A DNA stretch of 24,193 bases from a virus. Both the position numbers and the translations under genes were made by a program. Below, in pieces: positions 12,961-20,517 of the stretch. The notes below the pieces were generated by a model, which did no database searches, was not told the DNA's origin, and worked only from the letters and a program-made list of their open reading frames with translations. Numbering within the stretch: position 1 is the stretch's first letter; each line of letters opens with the position of its first letter. Location of the stretch: positions 1 to 24,193 of the IMG/VR virus record IMGVR_UViG_3300027759_000415; one strand, given 5' to 3'.

Positions 12961-13080
12961 TATAATGGAAAATGCTCACCTCTGTAAGAGGGTCTGCGGA
13001 GGCTAGTGTCAATAAGGTAGCCCCGCAGTAAGTGCGTAAGTCATCTTACTGTGAACGCTGTCTGCGCTGCCGTAGGCGCT
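12961..13080 (+). ncRNA. Candidate structured RNA, hairpin cluster
   Basis: Consecutive inverted repeats: CCTCT/AGAGG (12979-12991), TGCGGAGGCTA/TAGCCCCGCA (12995-13027, ten pairs with one bulged A and a 12-base loop), CAGTAAG/CTTACTG (13026-13051, competing with the previous stem) and GCGC/GCGC (13064-13079). A TATAAT stands at 12961-12966 but has no good -35 box. No U-run closes the set. A small RNA or a DNA-structured site are both possible. Confidence 0.3.
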
Positions 13081-13117
13081 GTTGTAGACCCTTTAAACAC
13101 TGTTTATAAAATAATGC

Positions 13118-13146
13118 TTGACAGAATCACAAAAGTATGCTAAAAT
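13118..13146 (+). promoter_or_regulatory. Strong sigma-70 promoter for the packaging/virion operon
   Basis: TTGACA (13118-13123), 17-base spacer, TAAAAT (13141-13146) with an extended TGC just before it. The match is close to ideal for bacterial RNA polymerase. It lies about 200 bases before the small terminase gene, leaving a long leader. Confidence 0.75.
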
Positions 13147-13186
13147 CGCTTTACAAGTGAAAAGCACACAATAAAGATACTGTACA

Positions 13187-13320
13187 GTCCCCTTCGGGAC
13201 GACAAGTTATAGCGCCCTGTAGCAAGGGGAACAACAGCCAACAGGCGTTCCCCTCTCCGATAGCGAACAACGAATCTTCCGATAGCACTCTATAGTACTT
13301 ATAGGGCTTTAATTTTTTTA
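13187..13320 (+). promoter_or_regulatory. Structured leader, possible attenuator before the small terminase gene
   Basis: Stems seen: GTCCC/GGGAC with a 4-base loop (13187-13200); AGGGGAAC/GTTCCCCT (13225-13232 with 13247-13254); GCCCTGTAG (13214-13222) pairing with TTATAGGGC (13299-13307) with two G-U pairs, followed by TTTAATTTTTTTA. The CGCCCTGT at 13213-13220 could instead pair with ACAGGCG at 13241-13247. A stem followed by a T-run upstream of the first gene is the layout of a transcription attenuator. Confidence 0.4.
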
Positions 13321-13344
13321 TGTCTCCTTAAAGGATAAAGACTC

Positions 13345-13806
13345 ATGTCGGATGATTTGTCTTCTAACGAAGTGTTGGTGGTTGAAAAACCAAAGCGTCC
13401 GAAGATTAAAAGACGTGAAGTGGTTAATGGTAAACCAAAGCGTGGTCGCCCCACAAAGGCGGCTATCGCCAAGAAAAAGAATCCCGGCATACTGGGTAGA
13501 CCTCCCGGCGACGCTGCTAGGATAGCGGAGTTTAAAGCTAGACTACTAGCCACTGCTGGTGATAGTGTTATTACAAAGATTATAGAGACTGCATTGGCGG
13601 ATGGTCATCCAGCGCAAGGTGCAATGCTCAAGTTCTGTGGAGAACGATTATTACCATTATCTAGCTTTGAAGCAAAGAGTGGTAGCGGTACTCCGCAGAT
13701 TAGTATTAATATTACTTCGTTAGGTTCTCCTACAATAGAATCTTCTGAAATAATTGAAAACGATGTAACAGATGTTGTTATAAGAGATATTGATGACAAC
13801 ACTTGA
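13345..13806 (+). CDS. Terminase small subunit
   Basis: A 153-residue DNA-recognition subunit of the packaging motor. The first 60 residues are strongly basic and contain two AT-hook-like cores (KRGRPTK and LGRPPGD) that suggest minor-groove DNA binding. A helical domain follows (IAEFKARLLATAGDSVITKI, ALADGHPAQGAMLKFCGERLLP) of the kind found in P22- and T7-type small terminases, then a flexible acidic tail. It overlaps the large subunit start by 14 bases. AAAGGA precedes the ATG. The call is partly positional. Confidence 0.8.
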   Translation: MSDDLSSNEVLVVEKPKRPKIKRREVVNGKPKRGRPTKAAIAKKKNPGILGRPPGDAARIAEFKARLLATAGDSVITKIIETALADGHPAQGAMLKFCGERLLPLSSFEAKSGSGTPQISINITSLGSPTIESSEIIENDVTDVVIRDIDDNT

Positions 13807-15046
13807 TTTTAAACTATTGAATTGGCAACAGACAGTATTTAAAGATAAGACTCGATTTAAAGTTATTGCTGCTGGTCGTCGTTGTGGTAAATCACGATTA
13901 TCTGCAATCACTTTATTAATTGAAGGTTTGAATTGTCCTGAAGGTTCTAGTGTAATGTATGTTGCACCAACACTAGGACAAGCTCGTACCATTATGTGGG
14001 ACTTGTTAATGGACTTAGGCAGACCCATTATCAAATCTGCTCACATTAACAACTTAGAGATTACTTTAGTTAACGGCAGGAAAATCCTCATTAGAGGTGC
14101 TGACAACCAAGACTCTTTGCGTGGTGTGTCTTTATCATATTTAGTAATGGACGAGGTAGCGTTTATTAAGCCAGAGATTTGGGAACGAGTGCTTCGTGCA
14201 GCGTTGTCAGATAAAAAAGGTAGAGCAATGTTTATTTCTACCCCTTCTGGTCGTAATCACTTTTATGAGTGGTTCCAGTTAGGACAAAGTGGTGAAGATG
14301 AGGATTGGAAGTCTTGGCACTTTACTACTGCAGATAACGAGACGATTGACCCTAAAGAGATTGAAGCTGCTAAGAGGACACTAAGTTCCTTTGCATTTAA
14401 TCAAGAGTATATGTCTTCCTTTAACAATGCTGGTTCTGATTTGTTTAAAGAAGAGTGGATTAAGTTTGGTGAAGAACCTAAAGATGGTTCATGGTACATC
14501 GCAGTAGACTGTGCTGGCTTTGAAGAATTAGGTAAGAAACAAACAAACAAACGCTTAGACAAAACGGCTATAGCGTGTGTAAAAGTAGATAATAATAATA
14601 TTTGGTTTGTAGATAAGATTGAGTGTGGCAGGTGGTCTACTGAAGACACGGCACTAAGAATACTTAAAAACATTCAAGAGTATCAACCAACCGCAGTCGG
14701 TATCGAGCGAGGAATCGCTAAGCAAGCAATTATGAATCCTTTGATGGATGCGATGCGTAGAATGAACTGTTACGCTCACATTGAAGAATTAACGCATGGT
14801 AACAAAAAGAAAGTAGATAGGGTTACTTGGGCTTTGCAGGGTAACTTTGAGCATGGACGAATTGTGCTTAATGCTGAAACTGACTTTGATTTATTTGTAG
14901 ATGAGTTGTTGATGTTTCCAACGCAAGGCGTACACGATGATACTGTCGATGCTCTAGCGTACATTGAACAACTTGTAAGACCTTCTTTCGATGTCGATGA
15001 TGGCGGAGATGAGTGGGAAACTTTAGATGTGATAAGCGGATACTAA
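13793..15046 (+). CDS. Terminase large subunit
   Basis: The packaging ATPase and nuclease, 417 residues. Walker A is GRRCGKS (28-34), Walker B and catalytic glutamate are YLVMDE (D120, E121), and a coupling motif follows at FISTPSGRNHF (147-157). The RNase H-like nuclease has YIAVDCAG (D239), VGIERG (E305) and HDDTVDALAY (D382, D386). All expected acidic residues are intact. I start at ATG 13793, one codon after an alternative TTG. The end is followed by the next ATG after a single base. Confidence 0.95.
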   Translation: MTTLDFKLLNWQQTVFKDKTRFKVIAAGRRCGKSRLSAITLLIEGLNCPEGSSVMYVAPTLGQARTIMWDLLMDLGRPIIKSAHINNLEITLVNGRKILIRGADNQDSLRGVSLSYLVMDEVAFIKPEIWERVLRAALSDKKGRAMFISTPSGRNHFYEWFQLGQSGEDEDWKSWHFTTADNETIDPKEIEAAKRTLSSFAFNQEYMSSFNNAGSDLFKEEWIKFGEEPKDGSWYIAVDCAGFEELGKKQTNKRLDKTAIACVKVDNNNIWFVDKIECGRWSTEDTALRILKNIQEYQPTAVGIERGIAKQAIMNPLMDAMRRMNCYAHIEELTHGNKKKVDRVTWALQGNFEHGRIVLNAETDFDLFVDELLMFPTQGVHDDTVDALAYIEQLVRPSFDVDDGGDEWETLDVISGY

Positions 15047-15047
15047 T

Positions 15048-15464
15048 ATGAAATGTCCTATTGAAACACAAGACGTAAAAGCTAATCTTAAAAACAGAGA
15101 CTGGGCTTTTAAGAATGTAGGCTATGGTCCTGCTAATCCAAACGAACCTAATGGTGCTTTCTGGAACGCTAAAGCCAACGAATGGCAGACTGATGTAAAA
15201 CAAGCTAAGTCGATGCGTTGCGGTAACTGCTCTGCCTTTATACAAACCCCACAAATGATGGAATGTATTCGTACTGGTATTGATGCAGAAAAAGAAAGCT
15301 ACGCAGAAGATGTTGTTGAGTCTGCTGGTTTAGGCTTTTGTGAACTATTTGATTTCAAGTGTGCAGATACTCGCACCTGCAACGCTTGGCTCATTGGCGG
15401 TCCAATCACCAATGAAAAAGAAGAATACATTGATGAACCCTTTAAAGATTCAACCGAAGACTAA
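15048..15464 (+). CDS. HiPIP-like cysteine-rich phage protein
   Basis: A 138-residue protein with C58-G-N-C61, C73, then GFCELFDFKCADTRTCNAW (C98, C105, C111). High-potential iron-sulfur proteins bind a 4Fe-4S cluster through CxxC, C and C-x(12-13)-C arrangements with G.C.LF and C.A(W/Y) surroundings, which this resembles closely. The 36-residue gap between C61 and C98 is longer than in cellular HiPIPs. There is no signal peptide. It sits between the terminase and portal genes, so it may be a packaging or virion accessory protein. A zinc-binding alternative cannot be excluded. Confidence 0.6.
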   Translation: MKCPIETQDVKANLKNRDWAFKNVGYGPANPNEPNGAFWNAKANEWQTDVKQAKSMRCGNCSAFIQTPQMMECIRTGIDAEKESYAEDVVESAGLGFCELFDFKCADTRTCNAWLIGGPITNEKEEYIDEPFKDSTED

Positions 15465-15472
15465 GGAATATA

Positions 15473-17473
15473 ATGGCTGAGAATATGGATGTTAACGAAG
15501 GCACTATGTGGGATGAACCCTCTTCATCTGATAAAGAACTAGCAGCTTTTGTTGTTGCACACTGTGACCGCTGGAGAGACAGTCGTGACCAGAACTTCCT
15601 AGAAGACTGGAAAGAATATGAAAGAATCTTTAGAGGTGAATGGGCTTCTGAAGATAAGACTCGTGATTCAGAGCGTAGTCGCCTAATCAGTCCAGCCACT
15701 CAGCAAGCGGTAGAAACTCGCCACGCTGAAATCATGGAAGCTATCTTTGGTAACGGAGAGTTCTTCGACATCAAAGATGACCTAAAGGATTACAACGGAA
15801 ATCCAATGGATGTCCAAGCTCTTCGTGCTTTGCTCATGGAAGACTTAACTGTTAACAAGATTCGCAAATCTGTTGACCAAGTTGAATTGATGGCTGAGAT
15901 TTATGGTACAGGTATTGGTGAAATCATTGTTAAGACCGATACTGAGTATGTTCCTTCCACTCAAGCAATCCCCGGTTCAGAGCAAGCCGCTTATGGCGTT
16001 ACTGAGAAACAATACTTCTGCGTTAAAATAAATCCAGTTAATCCTAAGAACTTCTTGATTGACCCTAATGCTACTTCGATTGAAGATGCAATGGGTTGTG
16101 CGATTGAGAAGTTTGTCTCTATCCACAAAATCGTGGAAGGGATGGAAAAAGGTATCTATCGTAAGGTAGACATCGGACCTACTGGTAACGATGACGACTT
16201 AGAAGTAACTCAAGAAGTTATTCAGTTCCAAGATGACAAGGTTAAACTCCTTACTTACTACGGATTAGTCCCTAGAGAGTACCTAGAAGACCTTGAGAAC
16301 AACGGAGAAGAGGTAATTGACCTATTCCCTGATGATTCAGTTGCAGACAACTACAGCGACCTTGTAGAGGCTATTGTGGTCATTGCTAATGATGGTTTGC
16401 TTCTCAAGGCTGAGAAGAATCCCTACATGATGAAAGACCGCCCTGTAGTTGCTTATCAGGATGATACAGTTCCTAATCGTTTCTGGGGTCGTGGTACAGT
16501 TGAAAAAGCCTACAATATGCAAAAGGCTCTTGATGCACAACTTCGTAGCCATTTAGACAGTTTAGCTCTAACAACTGCACCAATGATTGCGATGGACGCT
16601 ACTCGCTTACCTCGTGGTGCTAAGTTTGAAGTTAAACCCGGTAAAGCTATCCTCACCAATGGTAATCCAGCAGAGATTATGATGCCATTCAAGTTTGGTA
16701 GCACAAGCCCTGAGTCTGCAGCTACTGCTCGTGAGTTTGAGCGTATGTTGTTGATGGCAACTGGTACTCTAGACAGTCAAGGCATGGTATCACAGGCTTC
16801 TCGTGATTCTACTGGTGCTGGTATGTCAATGGCTGTGTCTGGAATTATCAAGAAATACAAGCGTACCCTGACAAACTTCCAAGAAGACTTCATGGTTCCA
16901 TTGATTAAGAAGGTTGCTTTCCGTTATATGCAGTTTGACCCTGAGCGTTATCCTTCTGTAGACATGAAGTTCATTCCTACCGCTACTTTGGGTATTATGG
17001 CTCGTGAATACGAACAACAACAGCTTATTGGCTTGCTACAGACACTAGGACCTAATACTCCTGTGTTGCCTATCATCCTAAAAGGCATTATTGCTAACTC
17101 CAGTCTGTCAAATCGTGCTGAAATGGAAGCTGCACTGACTCAAATGAGCCAGCCAGACCCACAAGCACAGCAGAAACAGCAGATGGCAGAGCAAATGCAG
17201 ATGGAACAGGCTCAAGCAACCACTCAATCGCTGCAAGCTAGAGCGCAAAGAGACCAAGCAGAGGCTCAAAAGACTGTAGTTGAGACACAATTACTGCCTG
17301 AAGAGCTAAAAGCGAAGGTTATTAGTTCACTTTCTACCAATATCGAAGGTGATAACGCACAGATGCAGTTTGAACAACGTGCAAAGATTGCTGATTTAAT
17401 GCTTAAAGAGAAAGATATTGAGAACAAAGGTAAAATTGTTGAACTACAGATGCAAAAAAACGCAAGAATGTAA
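15473..17473 (+). CDS. Portal protein
   Basis: A 666-residue protein of the head-to-tail connector. Visible portal features are the N-terminal YERIFRGEW and SRLISPATQQAVETRHAEIMEAIFG (helical, with an SP/LPAT-like turn), the central PFIAYQDD-type stretch (RPVVAYQDDTVPNRFWGRG) and the EKAYNMQKALDAQLRSHLDSLAL helix. The C-terminal 110 residues are glutamine-rich and coiled-coil-like (QQKQQMAEQMQMEQAQ), a barrel or crown-like extension common in podovirus portals. AAGGA precedes the ATG. It follows the terminase genes and precedes scaffold and capsid genes, as usual. Confidence 0.92.
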   Translation: MAENMDVNEGTMWDEPSSSDKELAAFVVAHCDRWRDSRDQNFLEDWKEYERIFRGEWASEDKTRDSERSRLISPATQQAVETRHAEIMEAIFGNGEFFDIKDDLKDYNGNPMDVQALRALLMEDLTVNKIRKSVDQVELMAEIYGTGIGEIIVKTDTEYVPSTQAIPGSEQAAYGVTEKQYFCVKINPVNPKNFLIDPNATSIEDAMGCAIEKFVSIHKIVEGMEKGIYRKVDIGPTGNDDDLEVTQEVIQFQDDKVKLLTYYGLVPREYLEDLENNGEEVIDLFPDDSVADNYSDLVEAIVVIANDGLLLKAEKNPYMMKDRPVVAYQDDTVPNRFWGRGTVEKAYNMQKALDAQLRSHLDSLALTTAPMIAMDATRLPRGAKFEVKPGKAILTNGNPAEIMMPFKFGSTSPESAATAREFERMLLMATGTLDSQGMVSQASRDSTGAGMSMAVSGIIKKYKRTLTNFQEDFMVPLIKKVAFRYMQFDPERYPSVDMKFIPTATLGIMAREYEQQQLIGLLQTLGPNTPVLPIILKGIIANSSLSNRAEMEAALTQMSQPDPQAQQKQQMAEQMQMEQAQATTQSLQARAQRDQAEAQKTVVETQLLPEELKAKVISSLSTNIEGDNAQMQFEQRAKIADLMLKEKDIENKGKIVELQMQKNARM

Positions 17474-17482
17474 AGAAATCTA

Positions 17483-17511
17483 TTGACTTTTTAATAAAAC
17501 TGTGGTAAAAT
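17483..17511 (+). promoter_or_regulatory. Internal sigma-70 promoter after the portal gene
   Basis: TTGACT (17483-17488), 17-base spacer, TAAAAT (17506-17511) with an extended TGG before it. The start site would be near 17518. It drives the HNH gene and probably the scaffold and capsid genes beyond it. Confidence 0.7.
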
Positions 17512-17543
17512 ACGGCTATATAAGTAAGTAAGCGCTAACTAAC

Positions 17544-17909
17544 TTGAAACCTAAAAAAACAAACGCCCAAAGAGATTTACAGTATGTAAGTACTAAACAA
17601 GGGCGATTTAGAAGTTTAGTAAAAGGTGCAAAAGCAAGTGCTACTAAAAGAGGACAAGTTTTTGCGCTAACTTATGAAGACATTTGTTTGCTGTGGATAG
17701 AACAAAAAGGTAAATGCGCTTATCCAAACTGGGACATGGATTGTATAACAGGTTCAAATACAGTTGTAAGCATTGAACGCATTGACAACAATGTTGGATA
17801 TTTAGCTGAAAACTGTATTTTAGTATGTTGGTGTGCTAATAGAGCAAGAAACACATTAGATTTTACCTTTTTTAAGGAAATGTGTAAAGCCATTAGCAAT
17901 AAAAAATAA
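17544..17909 (+). CDS. HNH-type endonuclease, probable homing endonuclease
   Basis: A 121-residue basic protein. It has the compact phage HNH layout: KGKCAYPNW (C58), SIERIDNNVGY (76-86), AENCILVCWCANRARN (N90, N99). In this family the SI(D/E)R(I/L)D...GY...N.....C...N.. pattern holds the metal-binding site. Such genes insert themselves beside terminase and portal genes in many phages and spread by cutting uninserted relatives. The start is TTG; no in-frame ATG precedes the conserved part and no clear ribosome binding site is visible. The gene is lower in GC and less tightly packed than its neighbours. Confidence 0.7.
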   Translation: MKPKKTNAQRDLQYVSTKQGRFRSLVKGAKASATKRGQVFALTYEDICLLWIEQKGKCAYPNWDMDCITGSNTVVSIERIDNNVGYLAENCILVCWCANRARNTLDFTFFKEMCKAISNKK

Positions 17910-17930
17910 CATTCTCCAAAAGGACAAAGA

Positions 17931-18182
17931 ATGGACGAAAAACTACAAGCCTATTACGAGGCACGATTCTCGATGATGGCTACCCAAGGTTGGAAAGACC
18001 TGCTTGAAGACGCTCAAGGCTTCTTCGATGGTATCAATAAAGTAGCAGCAATACAGAATGAAAATGATTTGTTTATGAAGAAGGGTCAGTTAGACGTTCT
18101 TCAGTGGCTATTAAGCCTTAAAGACAGTTCATCACAGACCTACGAGCAGCTCATGTCGGGAGACTCAGCAAATGGCTCTTAG
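17931..18182 (+). CDS. Hypothetical virion-operon protein, 83 aa
   Basis: Not recognised. The product is mostly helical (KLQAYYEARFSMMATQGWKDLLEDAQGFFDGI), then a polar C-terminal part ending in serine-rich residues. Similar helical proteins sit between portal and scaffold genes in T7-like environmental phages, where they are unnamed. AAAGGAC lies before the ATG. It overlaps the next gene by 11 bases. Confidence 0.75.
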   Translation: MDEKLQAYYEARFSMMATQGWKDLLEDAQGFFDGINKVAAIQNENDLFMKKGQLDVLQWLLSLKDSSSQTYEQLMSGDSANGS

Positions 18183-18405
18183 GGTATTTGATTTCCTCTG
18201 CGAAGAGGGACACTTACACGAACACTTTGTTAGTTATGAGGTGACAGAAGTATCGTGTGAGACTTGCAGTAAAACTGCTTTACGACAGATTTCAACTCCT
18301 ACCATTTATTTGGAACCGTTCTCAGGGAACTTCTCTGCAGCGGCGGATAGATGGGCTAGAAATAGAGCTGAAAAACAGAAACTAGAGCAGAAACAAAATT
18401 CCTGA
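18172..18405 (+). CDS. Small zinc-ribbon protein (FmdB-like), 77 aa
   Basis: The N-terminal half reads RVFDFLCEEGHLHEHFV and SCETCSKTALRQIS. This follows the FmdB-type zinc ribbon (Y-x-C-xx-CGH...CP.CG...R), but the first CxxC has become C-EEG-H, so the metal site would be C/H/C/C. The C-terminal half is a charged helix (RWARNRAEKQKLEQKQNS). Phages often carry such proteins near the capsid gene; the role is unknown. GGGAGA precedes the ATG. Confidence 0.65.
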   Translation: MALRVFDFLCEEGHLHEHFVSYEVTEVSCETCSKTALRQISTPTIYLEPFSGNFSAAADRWARNRAEKQKLEQKQNS

Positions 18406-18473
18406 GACACCTCGTAAGAGCCTCAGATTATTAATCCTAAAATCACTTGATACGGTGACAGGAGACTTTAAAA

Positions 18474-19304
18474 ATGGCAGCACAATTCATTGAACAAAAC
18501 GAACTGTTTAACAGTAACGAACAAGACGAAGTACAAGACATTACAACCCCAGTTCCTGACAGCACTACTACAGGAAAAACTGAAGAGGCTGGTGTCAAAG
18601 CTGAACCAATAGAAGAATTACCAGAGAAGTACAAAGGTAAATCTGCTCTTGATATTGCTAAGATGCACCAAGAAGCTGAAAAGCTCATTGGACGTCAAGC
18701 AAATGAAGTTCACGAAGTACGAAGTCTTGCAGACCAGTTATTAAAACAGCAACTCGATTCCAACAAGAGAATAGCAGCCCCTATTGAAGAATCGCTTGAA
18801 GACGACTTTTTTGCCGACCCAGCAAGTGCGGTCAACAGACAAGTAGAGAAGCATCCTGCAGTACTTGAAGCTAGACAAGCAGCTTTAGAAATGAAGAAGA
18901 TGAAGACGGCACAACAATTGTCATCTAAACATCCTGATTTTGCCACCGTCGCATCAGACGCTGGATTCCAAGATTGGGTAAAATCTTCTGCAATTCGTTT
19001 AAACCTGTTTGCTAAAGCTGACGCTGAATACGATTTTGAATCTGCTGATGAATTGTTGAGTACCTACAAGGAACTTAGACAAGTCAAACAACAGAATCAA
19101 AATACTCAAACAGCAGCAGTTGAAAACAAAGCTCAAGCACAAGCAATGAAGGCAGCTACAGTCGATGTTGGTGGCTCTGGTGAAACCAGCAGAAAAGTAT
19201 ATCGAAGAGCAGACCTTATTAAACTGAGAATGACAGACCCTGACCGCTATATGGCACTTCAAGATGAAATAATGAGTGCTTACGCCCAAGGACGAGTTAA
19301 GTAA
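18474..19304 (+). CDS. Capsid scaffolding protein
   Basis: A 276-residue, highly charged, largely helical protein placed immediately before the major capsid gene. It has an acidic N-terminal region, a PEKYKGKSALDIAKMHQEAEKLIG motif typical of T7-like scaffolds (LP.KY.GKS), a long coiled-coil middle (VRSLADQLLKQQL, LEARQAALEMKKMKTAQQL) and a basic C-terminal end (RKVYRRADLIKLRM...YAQGRVK) that would bind the coat. The AGGAG before the ATG is strong. Confidence 0.85.
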   Translation: MAAQFIEQNELFNSNEQDEVQDITTPVPDSTTTGKTEEAGVKAEPIEELPEKYKGKSALDIAKMHQEAEKLIGRQANEVHEVRSLADQLLKQQLDSNKRIAAPIEESLEDDFFADPASAVNRQVEKHPAVLEARQAALEMKKMKTAQQLSSKHPDFATVASDAGFQDWVKSSAIRLNLFAKADAEYDFESADELLSTYKELRQVKQQNQNTQTAAVENKAQAQAMKAATVDVGGSGETSRKVYRRADLIKLRMTDPDRYMALQDEIMSAYAQGRVK

Positions 19305-19336
19305 TTTTAGAATTTATAATTTAAAGGAAATATATC

Positions 19337-20257
19337 ATGGCATTAGGTACAGATAACGTAACGGTCACAACAGCAGCGACGTTCATCCCAGAAATCTGGA
19401 GTGACGAAATTGCAGCCGCTTACAAGAAATCATTAGTAGCAGCTAATTTAGTTAAAAAGATGTCTTTCAAAGGCAAAAAAGGCGATACAGTTCATATCCC
19501 TGTTCCAACTCGTGGTTCAGCAGCTTCTAAAACTGCAGGTTCACAAGTTACTTTGATTGCTGCAACTGAATCAGAAGTAACAGTATCTATCAACAATCAC
19601 TACGAGTACAGCCGTTTGATTGAAGATATTGTCGAAGCTCAAGCATTGTCTTCACTGCGTCAGTTCTACACAGACGACGCTGGCTACGCTTTGGCTAAAC
19701 AAGTTGACACAGACTTGATTAAATTAGGTCGTATTGCTCAATCTGGTGCTAATACAGCAGCTTACACCAAGGGTTACATCGGTGGTGATGGTTCAACATT
19801 GTATGTTGCTGCAAACAACAACGCTTCTGCATTGACTGATGCTGGTATCCGTCGTGCTATCCAGCGTTTGGATGACAGCGATGTTCCAATGGATGGTCGT
19901 TTCTTCATTATTCCTCCATCAAGCCGTAACACATTGATGGGCTTGGCTCGTTACACTGAGCAAGCGTTTGTTGGTGAAGTTGGCTCTGCTAACACCATCC
20001 GCAACGGCGAAATCGGTAACCTCTACGGTATGCCTGTATTTGTATCTAGCAATGCTGATACAACTTCTGGTAGTACTTCAGCTCGTGCTTGCTTAATGGC
20101 TCACAAAGATGCAATGGTATTGGTTGAGCAAATGGGTGTTCGTTCACAGACTCAGTACAAACAAGAGTACCTAGGTACATTGTTTACTGCTGACACACTT
20201 TATGGTGTTTCAGAGTTGCGTGATTATGGTTCAGTTGCTTTGATTGTTCCAGCATAA
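19337..20257 (+). CDS. Major capsid protein
   Basis: A 306-residue coat protein. The start ALGTDNVTVTTAATFIPEIWSDEI, then KKMSFKGKKGDTVHIPVPTRG, HYEYSRLIEDIVEAQALSSLR and ALAKQVDTDLIKLG follow the N-arm and E-loop/P-domain of HK97-fold capsids from aquatic podoviruses. The later RFFIIPPSSRNTLMGLARYTEQAF and GNLYGMPVFVSSNA segments are typical. AAAGGA lies upstream of the ATG. The gene shows noticeably uniform, highly expressed-type codon use compared with the fibre genes that follow. It is followed by a tandem terminator. Confidence 0.92.
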   Translation: MALGTDNVTVTTAATFIPEIWSDEIAAAYKKSLVAANLVKKMSFKGKKGDTVHIPVPTRGSAASKTAGSQVTLIAATESEVTVSINNHYEYSRLIEDIVEAQALSSLRQFYTDDAGYALAKQVDTDLIKLGRIAQSGANTAAYTKGYIGGDGSTLYVAANNNASALTDAGIRRAIQRLDDSDVPMDGRFFIIPPSSRNTLMGLARYTEQAFVGEVGSANTIRNGEIGNLYGMPVFVSSNADTTSGSTSARACLMAHKDAMVLVEQMGVRSQTQYKQEYLGTLFTADTLYGVSELRDYGSVALIVPA

Positions 20258-20272
20258 GTAGTTTGATTGACT

Positions 20273-20307
20273 CTGCCCCGGTAGAAACTGCTGGGGCAGT
20301 TTACTTT
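20273..20307 (+). terminator. Rho-independent terminator after the capsid gene
   Basis: CTGCCCC and GGGGCAG form seven perfect pairs; four inner pairs (two G-U) can extend the stem around GAAAC. TTTACTTTA follows. Placement 16 bases after the capsid stop matches the terminator used after gene 10 in T7-like phages. Confidence 0.8.
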
Positions 20308-20310
20308 AGT

Positions 20311-20330
20311 ACTCTCTCATAAGAGTTTTA
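20311..20330 (+). terminator. Second, weaker terminator-like hairpin
   Basis: ACTCT (20311-20315) and AGAGT (20322-20326) form a five-pair stem with a six-base loop, followed by TTTT. It lies four bases after the first terminator's tail and probably acts as its backup. Confidence 0.5.
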
Positions 20331-20352
20331 AAATAAACTGTAAAGGTACAAT

Positions 20353-20517
20353 ATGGTTCAATTTAAATGTATTATTTCTGGCAACATTATTTCTTTTGAA
20401 CACGAAGTAGATATTCTAACTACTCGTGATAATCCTGCTTATGAGGAAGTAAAAGAAGAAATAAAACCTGTAGCAAAAACCACTAAGAAAACTGTAGCAA
20501 CTTCTGAGGAAGTTTAA
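20353..20517 (+). CDS. Small post-capsid protein, 54 aa
   Basis: The translation begins MVQFKCIISGNIISFEHEVD and ends in a lysine/threonine-rich tail (KTTKKTVATSEEV). A short protein that starts this way follows the major capsid gene in many T7-like environmental phages; a virion decoration role is only a guess. AAAGG lies six bases before the ATG and the stop is directly followed by the next ATG. It is the first gene after the tandem terminator, so it depends on read-through or on a promoter I could not see. Confidence 0.65.
   Translation: MVQFKCIISGNIISFEHEVDILTTRDNPAYEEVKEEIKPVAKTTKKTVATSEEV

Larger units (their letters stand above)
12530..13344. other. Divergent gene-free region between the two halves
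   Basis: The largest gene-free stretch in the window, about 815 bases, between the leftward early genes and the rightward virion genes. It holds, left to right, an operator-like dyad, a 15-base direct repeat, a G/T-rich tract, a hairpin cluster, a rightward promoter and a structured leader. No open frame in it has a ribosome binding site and protein-like composition. It is the natural place for early/late control and possibly a replication origin. Confidence 0.7.

Noticed and set aside
12961-13090. tRNA-like hairpins
   Set aside because: No T-loop GTTCRA consensus, no anticodon arm of proper size and no cloverleaf could be built.
18405-18430. CTGAG/CTCAG hairpin before the scaffold gene considered as terminator
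   Set aside because: Only a five-pair stem and no T-run; termination before scaffold and capsid genes would be unlikely.
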